Assembly (NCBI GenBank): GCA_018873225.1
Contig: JAEILZ010000009.1
Coordinates: forward strand, 2,595,501-2,659,500
DNA: 64,000 nucleotides
Source of the DNA: [Phialemoniopsis] sp. UDSM-2020
Lineage: Eukaryota > Ascomycota > Sordariomycetes > Thyridiales > Thyridiaceae
Direction of reading: 5' to 3'
Translations under genes and position numbers: made by a program
Shown here: positions 19,698 through 28,722 of the stretch, piece by piece
Layout: each line of letters opens with the position of its first letter
Numbering within the stretch: the first letter of the stretch is position 1
Notes under the pieces: generated by a model
Seen by the model: the letters and a program-made list of their open reading frames with translations, nothing else
What the model was told of the DNA's origin: nothing
Databases searched by the model: none

Positions 19698-21684
19698 ATG
19701 GCACAAAATAATCCCCAACAGTTCAATACGCTTGAACAGCTCTGTCGCAGTTACGGAACCCCAGAGGAGATGGATACATTCCTGGAGGTGTTAAGTAAGA
19801 AACGTGCCCAACACTTGCCTGGATGGCCATTGATCGATGACAGATAAGATATTCGAGCGCATAAGTATAGGCCAGAGACCATTACGAAAAAAGCTCCGGC
19901 TAGAGTTCAGTCTAGACAGAGATGTCGTCGACGCTATTTTCAGACTCCTTGACCCTCATCTGATCGACGGGGTAAACTTGGACAGCATAGCCGCCTGCGG
20001 AGTTCTAGGCCGAGGGCTAACTGATCAGCTCAAGGCTTGGAAAAAATTGAAAGAGGCCAAAGCAAGTATTGTTCGAACGTGGAATGAAAGGAGAAACGCG
20101 CCGTTCCCTGAAGTGCCCAACTCGAGGACGTACCGTGCGCACATTCGAAGCTTCGACGAAGCATTGCAATTCGAGCGCGAGCTCCAAGATCTCACAGGCC
20201 ACGATGAACCAGGCCGCTGCGCCGACTTTCCCCAGACAAAAGCCAATCAGCGGGCCTGCGTCGGGCGACTATATGAGGCCTTTGTCGATTGCGGAGAGCC
20301 CAACAATCCTCCCAATAACCCAGCCCAATGCGCAGCTGCTCAGAATCCAGCCCAACCAGTCAGAAACGCATCAGTGGATGCCGTCAGAATGCTCAGTCCT
20401 TGGATGATCGAGATCCTAGGCTGGAAGCTCCTGTGGGCGATCGGAGACGCGCAGGCGGGTAAGCCCCATCTCATCGAATGGAAAGCGGAAAAGAAGGATG
20501 ACTGGACCTGGGACAACAAATTCAAAACGTTCCAAGAACGCTTCGACGATGTGGTGACAGCCCTGAAGCAGAGCAAGGAGATCTGCAAAGACCTCACCGC
20601 GACGAGCTGGATACGAAGGGTGGCAGCAGCTCCGAAGCAGGAACTTGCGCGCAAGGGCACCAACAAGAAGGGTAACGAAGTCAAGGGCAAGGATATCAAA
20701 GAGGGGAAAAGGAAGCGCAACGAGAATCAAGGTGGTGGTGACAAGGGGCCTAAATCCAAGAAACAGAAGACCGGTACAGAGACTGCCGGTGGTGGTGCAC
20801 AGAGCCAGACGACGACGCAGAGCCAGCCAACGGAGAACCAGCCAACGGAGGACCAGCCAACGGAGAACCAGCCAACAGAGAACCAGCCGACGGAGAGTCA
20901 GCCAACGCAGACTGAGACAGCACAGCAAACTCAGCCTCAAGGCCGACAAGCCCGCGCGCGGACACGAACTCAGACACGGAGTGAGCAGCAACCGGACCAA
21001 GAGCCAGAAGACCAGCCGGCACCAAAAATCAAGCGGTCCAGAAAGCAGCCGGCGAAGACGCAGCCTCCGCAAAGCCAGCCGCCCCAGCCGGACACCTCCC
21101 CTAGCCAGTCCTTGCAGTCTCCGCGGCCGGACCTGGCACACCAGCGCGCGCCGTCCCAGCAGCGGCCAAGACAGCCTCTTCTAGACCCGGAAGGAGTGCA
21201 GGCCAGGGTCGGGCGACTGGCCGAGGCCTCGACGGCCGACCCCAATGCTTTCAGACACGCACGCAGTAACTATGTTCATTATCAAGCACCACCGGATCCA
21301 TTTGGTCAGGGACAAGGCCAGGCGCACGGTTCGGGGTACGGTTCGGGGTACGGTTCGTCTCACACGCAAGGGCAGGGTAAGGGCCGAAGCCAGGCGTACG
21401 ATTCGGGGCACGATCAGCATCACGATGGGGAATACGTTCATACTCCTCGTCCAGGTCAAAGCCAGGCGTACGGGTCGGGGTACGGTCCGGGTCCCGCGCC
21501 AGGGCAGCGGTTGGTCGGGTACGGCTGCAATTACGATGGAGAATACATTCTTCCTCCTGGTGCAGGTCAATATCCTCCCGGTTGGACCATGGAAAAATAC
21601 TTTGCGGGCTTAACTCAAGATCAAGACACGGGCGAGGATCAATCATACCAGGGGTATTCAGATGATTCTTACGCCAATCATTGA
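19698..21684 (+). CDS. Disordered Gln/Gly/Tyr-rich nuclear-type protein, unknown function
   Basis: Exons 19698-19794 and 19844-21684 (49-bp intron) give 645 residues. The first 270 residues look folded and mostly helical (KIFERISIGQRPLRKKL, SFDEALQFERELQDL, FQERFDDVVTALKQSKEI) but match no family I know. A basic stretch, KGKDIKEGKRKRNENQ and PKSKKQK, is a likely nuclear localisation signal. It is followed by a tandem QPTEN repeat (about six copies, one per 15 bp near 20818-20910), then a Gln/Pro-rich tract. The tail is rich in Gly, Tyr, Ser and Gln (GSGYGSGYGSS; AYGSGYGPGPAPGQ). This is a prion-like or phase-separating composition. The start choice rests on the intron joining VL to NKIFERI and on the nearby TATA run. 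Confidence 0.75.
20818..20910 (+). repeat. 15-bp coding minisatellite (QPTEN repeat)
   Basis: About six near-identical 15-bp units of the type CAGCCAACGGAGAAC encode QPTE(N/D/S). Synonymous and single-base differences between units show the array is not brand new. Copy number may vary between strains. Confidence 0.8.
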
Positions 21685-22018
21685 TTGGCTTGTCGTACGA
21701 CGAGGAATATTGGGGTCAGTGTACAGGCGAGGTAAGGGACGATGTACACGGACGGTGTATGCTGTCAGAATATTGGGTTCCTTTTCAACTCCTATGCTTT
21801 GGTTCCGTATCTCAAGAGTCAAGTTGGACATTGACTGCGAGATCAGTGTTGTGGCTCACGGCGTTTGGATATGCTTTCTGGGGTTTATATCATGTATATG
21901 TGATGCAAAAAGACAATCAATATTGTGCACTCAACAATCATGCAGTAATCGTTAAATCCAGTCCAATATGCCTTGGGCGTGTAATATTACAGTGTGAAAT
22001 TACACGAACGGGACTGAG
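21685..22018. other. Intergenic between convergent genes
   Basis: 334 bp of 3' flanking sequence for the genes on either side. Nothing else is seen. Confidence 0.5.
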
Positions 22019-23249
22019 CTATTGCCAATTCCTACGGCCACCGCGTCCACGTCCGCCACCGTAGCCGCCCCTACCGGCGCCGCCGCCGCCCTGCTGGTCA
22101 TAGCCGCCGTAGCCCTGGCCAGCTCCGCCGCCAAATCCAGCGCCCCCAAAGTTCTGGCCCTGGCCGCCCTGCGCCGCCTGCGCCCCGCCCGCATTCTGCA
22201 TGCCCGAGAACATGGCTGACATGGTCGAGGCGTCCACCTGGCTGGGGTCCATGCCCGACGCCATCATCTGCTGCATCATGGCCTGCATCTCGGGCGGGAT
22301 GCCCTCCATGCCGGGCATCGCGGGCATGTTGGCGCCTGCACCGGACGCGCCAGATGCGCCGCCGCCGCCGCCGGCCGCACCACCAGCCATGCCTGGCATG
22401 TTCATGCCGGGCATGCCGCCCATCATCATCATATTGTTGATATCCTCCATCATCTTCTTGTTGTTCTGGTTGATGGCGTCCTGGTCGTACTCGCCGCGCA
22501 GGTTGTCTTGCTTGGAGGCGTACAGGGCCCACGTGAACTCGTCGAAGCCGTAGTTGAAGTAGTCGCTCAGGTCGGTACCCGGTTTTCGCCATGGCTTGTC
22601 GTTGTCTGGGAGATCTAGCAGTGGACGAGGCAACATTAGTGAGTGCGCAAAGCTTGCATTGTCATGGATAATTGGCTTACCCTCGTCGATGTTGACTTGA
22701 GTGATGGGCTTGCCGGTGCCCTTGTGTATAGGTATGGCATTGATGTCAACCGTTGACGTAGAGACAGGCGCAGACTCGGCGCCTGTGGCGTCTTTGGATT
22801 GTTCTTGCTTCATGGGTGCGGCGGCCTTGACCTGGGTGTCATTGGCCGTTGTCCTCTGAGGTATGTTTCGTATCTCGCTGTATTTTGATTGTCTGACACT
22901 AGGTAAGCACAAATTGTAGCGAACACGGGAGGTGCGTGTGAGGAACTCACGATGGAGGGGCCGCCTTGGTTCCATCCTTCCTCTCTGTTATGATGTCGAT
23001 GTCCTGCAATCCAAGTCAGCCAATGATCCTTCCCCAATAGCTGGTGGAAGAGTGACATACCGAATCGTCTTCGTCCTCATCCATTGCGCCTCCCTCGTCC
23101 TCCTCTTCGCCCTCTTCCAAGTCGTCCTGCTCCTCATTCTTTGGCTCCGAAGGCGCATCAGCAGCCGTTGTTGAAGCTGCTGGAGCTGTGGAGGGCTCTG
23201 TTGTAGGCTCTTCCGGAGCGTAGAAATCGTCTTCCTCGTCGATATCCAT
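22019..23249 (-). CDS. FIP1: Pre-mRNA polyadenylation factor Fip1
   Basis: Four exons, 23061-23249, 22951-23003, 22681-22892 and 22019-22614, give 349 residues. Fip1 is the flexible scaffold of the cleavage and polyadenylation factor that recruits poly(A) polymerase. The acidic N-terminus ([17 protein letters not shown]) is followed by [12 protein letters not shown] and [12 protein letters not shown]. The core Fip1 motif is [17 protein letters not shown] and [18 protein letters not shown]. The C-terminus is Met/Gly-rich ([15 protein letters not shown]) and ends in RGG repeats ([12 protein letters not shown]), a likely RNA-binding tail. The third intron (22615-22680) has no in-frame stop and is exactly 66 bp, so the frame reads straight through. 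Removing it restores the conserved [11 protein letters not shown]. The gene is divergent from Nup49. Confidence 0.93.
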
Positions 23250-23628
23250 GATGTGCAGTGAATCTTGATGTCTATGCGCTTATTTTCCGTCTCTACTTGA
23301 ATTGCACAAAAGAATATTTGTCGCGTTGAGGAGCTTGCTTGCAATTTCTTGTGTTGAGATGCAGCTTTGAATTGAAGGCGCAAGGTGTGAAGTGGAATGC
23401 GCTGGGAGTGGGTGGCCGATAAGATAAGCTGGGCCATAGCTCCAAGTTTCTTGGATCGCGACCAGGGACTTTAGTTTGGCGCCAAAACCACCAAAAAAAC
23501 AATACAAAGAAACAACCCTCTAACCTCCACCAACAGCACCGCTACCTCGACCGCATCCGTCGCCGATTTCTCAGCTGTGACATCCCAATTTGATCTTGCG
23601 CAGCTTCTCAGTCGCCCCTATCGCGATC
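23250..23628. promoter_or_regulatory. Divergent promoter, Fip1/Nup49
   Basis: 379 bp separate the two start codons. TTTGGCGCCAAA at 23475-23486 is a perfect 12-bp palindrome resembling two back-to-back E2F-like half sites. No gene is present. Confidence 0.45.
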
Positions 23629-25251
23629 ATGGCCTTGGCACGGTCGGCCAGTGGCCCTGGCGGCCTGAGCATCAACACAGGCGCCGCCAACCTATTGTAC
23701 GTGATTGATACCGCCCTCCCTTCCTCTCCTTGCTGGGGACTTCATCGCTGACCATACCTTCTTTCCACAGTGGTAGCAGCACGAGCCAAGCCCCGGCAGC
23801 AGGAGGTCTTTTCGGAAGCGGCGCCCAGACCAGCCAGCCAGCGCAGTCAGGTGGACTCTTCGGCTCCTCAGCAGCAACGTCGCAACCCGCCCAGACGGGA
23901 GGCTCTTTGTTCGGCACCGCGCCCGCATCCGGGCAGACGCAGCAGACCGGCACACAGCAGCAAACAAGTCTATTCGGCTCAACGGCAGCATCATCTCAAC
24001 CACAGGCGACCGGTGGCCTTTTCGGATCGACACAGGCGAAACCGGCTGGCAGTCTCTTTGGATCTACAGCCGCCGCTTCCCAGCCTCAGCAGACAGGAGG
24101 ATTATTTGGCGCAGCAGCTCCCGCCCAACAGCCAGCAGCAACAGGTGGTCTTTTTGGTACCTCGACACAGCAGCAACAGCAGCAGCAACAGCAGCAGCAA
24201 CAGCAGCAGCAACCGCAACAAAGCACAGGGATGTTTGGAGGCAGTTTGTTTGGGAAGCCCCAACAGCAACAACAACAGCCGCAGCAGCAGCAGCAAGCCC
24301 CGACTCTCGGTGGCGGGCTGTTCGCACCCAAGCCTGCTGGCGCATCCATACTGTACGTCTCCATCTCCGTCTGATCATCTCTTGTACCTCACGCTAATCA
24401 TGTTTACTTACAGAGGCGGCTCAACAATGGGCGGATCCTCCATCGGCCCAGGCCTGACGATGGGACAATCGACAAACTCACAACAGCAGGTCGTCCCCGG
24501 CGTCAGGATAGACGTGAGCAACATCAAGCCCACGACGAGGTTCAACGACCTGCAGGAAGAGCTGCAGCAGCGCATCACCCAGCTCGACAACTTCATCCAG
24601 ACGTGCATCCAGCAGAAGAACCAGGTCGACGCCTTCATGCCCGCGCACGGCGAGCAGCTCGAGGCCATCCCCGCCGACGTCAAGTTCGTGGCGCGCAAGT
24701 ACGACGGCGTTGCCAGCGCCCTGGCCTCGGACGCCCAGGGCATCAACGGCCTGCGCGAGCTCGTGAAAGTCGACGCCGACCACGCGCGCATGAGCTTCAA
24801 GGCCGTCGAGAACCTCAAGCTGCCCGCGCAGTACCACACCTCGGGCCTGTGGTCCGCGTCGCGGCAGGACACGGCGGCGACGGCGGGCCCCGGTGCCGAG
24901 GGCGACGGCAGCGGCGACAGCTCCGACGTCATCAACTTCTTCTCCAAGACGTCGGACGAGATGGACGAGCAGCTGCGCCGCTTCACGAGCAACCTCGGCG
25001 AGATCGAGATGCACATGCACGGCGTGCAGTCCAACCTGCTCGAGCAGCTGCAGCGTGTGTCGTCGCAGTCGACCAACGGAGCGCAGGGCGGCGGCGCGGA
25101 CAACAAGGTCGCCGAGCTGGCGGCCGTGCTGCGGGACTTTGAGGAGAGCATCCTCAAGGTCGCCGGCGTGATTGGCGGCGCACGCGAGGAGATGACCGAG
25201 TTGCAGCTCGGCGCCTTTATGGGCCACAACTCGACGAACGGCTTGCGCTAA
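23629..25251 (+). CDS. NUP49: FG nucleoporin Nup49 (Nup58/p45 homologue)
   Basis: Exons 23629-23696, 23771-24352 and 24414-25251 give 495 residues. The N-terminal half is an FG domain with about ten GLFG or SLFG repeats in Gln/Thr/Ser-rich spacers, including a run of 15 Gln around 24165-24212. The C-terminal half is the conserved coiled-coil segment of the Nsp1-Nup57-Nup49 central channel complex: GVRIDVSNIKPTTRFNDLQ, ELQQRITQLDNFIQTC, then heptad-rich helices to the end. It acts in the nuclear pore as part of the permeability barrier and as an anchor for transport receptors. Introns are 74 and 61 bp. Divergent from Fip1. Confidence 0.92.
24165..24212 (+). repeat. CAG/CAA microsatellite encoding polyglutamine
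   Basis: A run of mixed CAG and CAA codons encodes 15 Gln in the FG domain of Nup49, with a second, shorter Gln-rich patch near 24264-24297. The interruptions by CAA should reduce slippage. Confidence 0.85.
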
Positions 25252-25639
25252 AGGGGGGGTTTTCTCTGCTTGGGTAACGGGGTCGGGAGTTTGTGTATTA
25301 TTAGGCGAAGCATAAAAGGGAAACTCTAGATATGGCTTGGGGCAGACTCCAATGCCGCACATGTTTTCTCTGTGGAAATTACCGGAGCACATGGAGATAT
25401 TCAAGCAGTAGTAAAAGATATGATTCTGCCTGTGTAATACGAAAGGACGTCCAGAAGGCTGTTTCTTTTCTGAGAAAGCCCTCGGCTCATGGTATCTAAG
25501 CATGGAAACCCTAGCAAAACCCTCAAGACAGGCTATAAGTGAAGTACCGCCCAACTCCATTTGACATGCAATATTTTTCGTCCCCCGGACCAACGACACG
25601 ACACGGATTGGCTCCTCTCCCCGGCTAGGACCCCTCCCT
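25252..25639. other. Intergenic between convergent Nup49 and Rpc31
   Basis: 388 bp of 3' flanking DNA. Nothing else recognised. Confidence 0.5.
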
Positions 25640-26625
25640 CTAGAATGCGTCCTCGCCGTCGCCCCCGTCCTCGCCAAACGCGTCGTCGTCGCCCTCGCCG
25701 TCCTCGAAGTAGTTCTCGGCGTCGTAGTCGCCGCCCTCCTGGTCCTCGTCCGAGTACTGCTCGTCGACGTCGTCGCCGTAGTCGCCTTCGTCCTCGATGA
25801 GGTCGAGCTCGGCGTTGTCCTCGCCCTCGGCGAGCTCCTCGAACCGCCGGAGCTGGTCGATGGCCTTTTGCGTGTTGCTGTTGTCGTCGCCGTCCGCACC
25901 GGCGCCGGCGCCTTCTGCGTCGCGGGGCTGGTTGAAGATCTCCTCGGCCGTGCGCAGGGAGGCGTTGTCGGCGAGCGCGAGGAGGCGGCGCCGCTTGTTG
26001 GGGCGGCTGCCGCTGGGGCCACCCGGGCGACGGCCGGTGTCGTCGCCTTCCAGGGTGGGTTTTAGTTCGGGGGGGAAGAGTTCCATGCCTGTGCGACGGG
26101 GGCTGTGTTAGTACAACGATATGTTGCCGAGATGGTTGTGAAGGGCACGTACTGAATGGTCTCGCCGACAGGTCGGGCAACGTCCTCTCTGCCCTCTCGA
26201 AGCGGTTCGAGTACAGCGGCACAGCGACAAAAGGATCGACCGTCGCCTTGTTCTTAACGCCGTACCGCTGGTTGATCTGATCCTGGCCATACGCCCTCGT
26301 GGCCTCGGAGCGCGAGGTGAGTGTATGTGTGTATAGTGGTCCAGCGCGGATTTGCTCGCGCACGAGGAGGTAGTATTCGACGACTCGGCTTTCTTGCTTT
26401 GAGAGTGGCGCTGCGACTGGGACGTTGTATGCCTGTGGGAAGCGGCTATTAGTTTCTTGCGTATTGATGTAGAAGCTCTATACCAGAGAGAAGCCATACA
26501 GGAAAAAGGTCGACGGGTCTACCGTCAGCCTTCATGTTGGGGTCGAGGTTTTCGGCCCAAGGCGCATTCGCCATGCCGCCCCGGCGACCTCCACGGCCCC
26601 CCCCTCTCCCGCCGCCTCGAGACAT
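25640..26625 (-). CDS. RPC31: RNA polymerase III subunit Rpc31 (RPC7)
   Basis: Exons 26500-26625, 26153-26432 and 25640-26088 give 284 residues. Rpc31 belongs to the Rpc82-Rpc34-Rpc31 subcomplex, which acts in initiation by RNA polymerase III. The N-terminus is Gly/Arg-rich (MSRGGGRGGGRGGRRGG). The conserved core reads LFPAYNVPVAAPLSKQE...YYLLVREQIRAGPLYT across the first junction, then SARPFSMELFPPELKPT across the second. The C-terminus is strongly acidic (DGDD, EDEGDYGDDVDEQYSDEDQ), which is the family hallmark. Introns are 67 and 64 bp. Divergent from Hsm3, convergent with Nup49. Confidence 0.9.
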
Positions 26626-27207
26626 GACGAGATGTCCCTGGCCGAGCTGTGATCCTGCAGTTTAAATCTGATCCCTAGGTCAACGGCGACGCGTCAGTGA
26701 TAATTGGAGTTGGAAGCTGAATAGTGAGGCGTGAGAAGTGCTGCGGGCGCGAGGTTTGAATGACAAAACGAGCTTCACTCAATGGAAGAGAGGGAAAATT
26801 TTGGCGGGGCGCGTTAACTCAATCAATGTCGTTGACTGTATCGGCGAGAGGAGCCTGGGTGGGGGTCCGCTAGAGCCGCAAAACGACAGAACGAATTGAG
26901 TGGTTACAGTGGGGCTTCAGGGTCTGGGTTTACCTAATCATGCAGCTTGTTAGTGGGCTCAGGCCCCTAGAACGATTCGTCAGAACGTTCCATGAGCCAA
27001 CCCCGCAAACTTCAGCTGTGAGTTCTCACACCCAGGCAGGCGAGCTGACGATATCAACTTTCTCATGCTGAGGAGACTGGGGAGCGCTTCACATACACTC
27101 ATCTCTCTACTTTCACTCTGTGCTTTGACCCCTTTAATCACATCCACATTCTCATTGATTCACATCTCATATCTCACCACACACATCCCCCATCCTGCCA
27201 CTTCACA
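26626..27207. promoter_or_regulatory. Divergent promoter, Rpc31/Hsm3
   Basis: 582 bp without a gene. ACGCGT (MluI cell-cycle box) occurs at 26689-26694 and TTTTGGCGGGGCGCG near 26799-26813. Both are compatible with cell-cycle control but may be chance. Confidence 0.4.
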
Positions 27208-28317
27208 ATGGAGAACGGCACCACCCCAATAACAGGCCTCGCCGACCTCGAAGCCCACCTAGACGCCCTCCTCCAGGACCCTGCCCTCCCCGCCGACGCA
27301 AAGCTCTTCGACCACGTCGAGCTACAGCTCACCGATGCAAACACCCTACCCCTGGTGCCCAACCTGCTGCCCCGCATCAGCCAGGTCCTCAAGGGCTACG
27401 CGGCCGGCGACCCGAAGCCCCTGGCCGACCTGGCCATCAAGCTCATCGGGCCCGTCACCCTACCCCAGATCCTCTCCATCGCCTCCGAGGCAGAACTCAT
27501 CCAGGCCCTCGGCTCCCCGGCCCCCTCGGCTAACCTCCTCGCCCTGGCGATCCTGCACAAGGCCGCCAGGGGCGCCGACGACGCGGCGCTGCTGTCGAGC
27601 ATGCCGGACCTCGTGGCCTCGTTCGTGACGCGCTGGCTCGCGGCCCCGCAGGTCGAGGTCGGCGAGAAGGCAGGCCGCGTGCTAGGCGACATCCTCGACG
27701 TAGACTGCCCCCTGCCCCCGCCGCCGGCGCCGACCCCGCTCACCAACGGCGACGCAGGTCTCCCTTCAGCGCAACAGCAGCAGCTCGTCGTCCTGCGCAG
27801 GACGCCCGGCCATGGCGCGATGTGGCGCCGCGTGTTTCGGGACCCGGCGGTGTACGATCTGATCCCCAGCATCTGCACGGGCCGGCACGAGGAGGTGTCC
27901 TCCGCCGCCAGCAACCCGCAGCATCAGACCAGCCTGGCGCAGGGCCGTCTGCTCCGCGTGCTGCCGCGCCTGGCGGCGCTCGACTTGGCTGCCCTGACGG
28001 CGGGAGAGGAGAGCCTGCTGCACTTTGCTGCCCTGCGCATGGTCGACAAGAGCGATGTCCTGATGCACCTGAGCCTGGTCGACTTTTTCGAGACGCTCGT
28101 CAGTGTCTTAAGGGTGGCGCCAGGCGGCAGGAGTCCGGCGCAGGTGGAGACGCTCAGGTCATTGCTCAGGGATGCGCTGCGAGATGACGAGGTGTTGAAG
28201 GAGGCCATGTCTACGTTGCCGGAGCGGACAGTGCCCGAGGAGGCGGACGAGCTGCGGGCGTGGCTGAGGGAGATCATGCCTGGCGTTGCCGTGAGGGTCG
28301 GTGGCTGGACGGGCTGA
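27208..28317 (+). CDS. HSM3: Hsm3-like proteasome base chaperone / mismatch repair protein
   Basis: 369 residues, single exon, almost entirely helical with Leu-rich HEAT-like repeats (LADLEAHLDALLQDPAL, PNLLPRISQVLKGYAAG, LADLAIKLIGPVTLPQIL). The layout fits Hsm3/S5b, the chaperone that holds the Rpt1-Rpt2 ATPases during assembly of the 26S proteasome base; in yeast it was first found through a mismatch repair phenotype. The conserved RTPGHGAMWRRVFRDPAVYDLI segment is in the middle. A Pro-rich loop (PLPPPPAPTPL) interrupts the repeats. The ATG is followed immediately by conserved sequence. Codon use is strongly biased to C in the third position. Confidence 0.78.
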   Translation: MENGTTPITGLADLEAHLDALLQDPALPADAKLFDHVELQLTDANTLPLVPNLLPRISQVLKGYAAGDPKPLADLAIKLIGPVTLPQILSIASEAELIQALGSPAPSANLLALAILHKAARGADDAALLSSMPDLVASFVTRWLAAPQVEVGEKAGRVLGDILDVDCPLPPPPAPTPLTNGDAGLPSAQQQQLVVLRRTPGHGAMWRRVFRDPAVYDLIPSICTGRHEEVSSAASNPQHQTSLAQGRLLRVLPRLAALDLAALTAGEESLLHFAALRMVDKSDVLMHLSLVDFFETLVSVLRVAPGGRSPAQVETLRSLLRDALRDDEVLKEAMSTLPERTVPEEADELRAWLREIMPGVAVRVGGWTG

Positions 28318-28722
28318 TGGATGTTCCCCCGAGTTGATGACAGCCAGAATCGTAGTCGGTGTTGATTAGACAGAACTTGATACCCAAAAGCATAGAAACA
28401 ATGACCCAGATCTTCCATCACGTTGGACAAGATTCTCAAGAGCGTTGCAAATATTCGTCATGATACAATTCCAACCTAGCTGCACTCTATTCTATATAAC
28501 CTAGGGCATCCCAATAACGACGAAATGGGTAAGTCTCCAGACAGGATCATCATCATCGTTGATATGCCTGGGGCCCCAACTTTTATCCCACTACAGAATG
28601 GCAAATGCCAGTTCTGTCGTTTGTAAAATTACACTAATGAAAACCCCCTCCGAACATCTCTCCTCACGACATTCTCCTGGTCCCGAGTTGCAAGTAGCCA
28701 GGATTGCCCGTCTTGATCGAGC
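28318..28722. other. Intergenic between convergent Hsm3 and Sec7
   Basis: 405 bp of 3' flanking sequence; no further feature seen. Confidence 0.5.

Noticed and set aside
19225..19794. 189-codon plus-strand frame before the Gln/Gly-rich protein gene
   Set aside because: It covers the TATA run and the real first exon in another frame and has no coding character.
20818..20910. Possible CRISPR-like or mobile repeat
   Set aside because: The units are in-frame 15-bp coding repeats without spacers, and no recombinase or cas gene is near.
20416..21141. Long minus-strand frame opposite the QPTEN repeats
   Set aside because: Leu/Arg-rich mirror of a repeat region; no domain.
24478..26022. 514-codon minus-strand frame across Nup49 and Rpc31
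   Set aside because: It runs antisense to Nup49 and in another frame of Rpc31, is Arg/Ala-rich, and matches no family; both overlapped genes are well supported.
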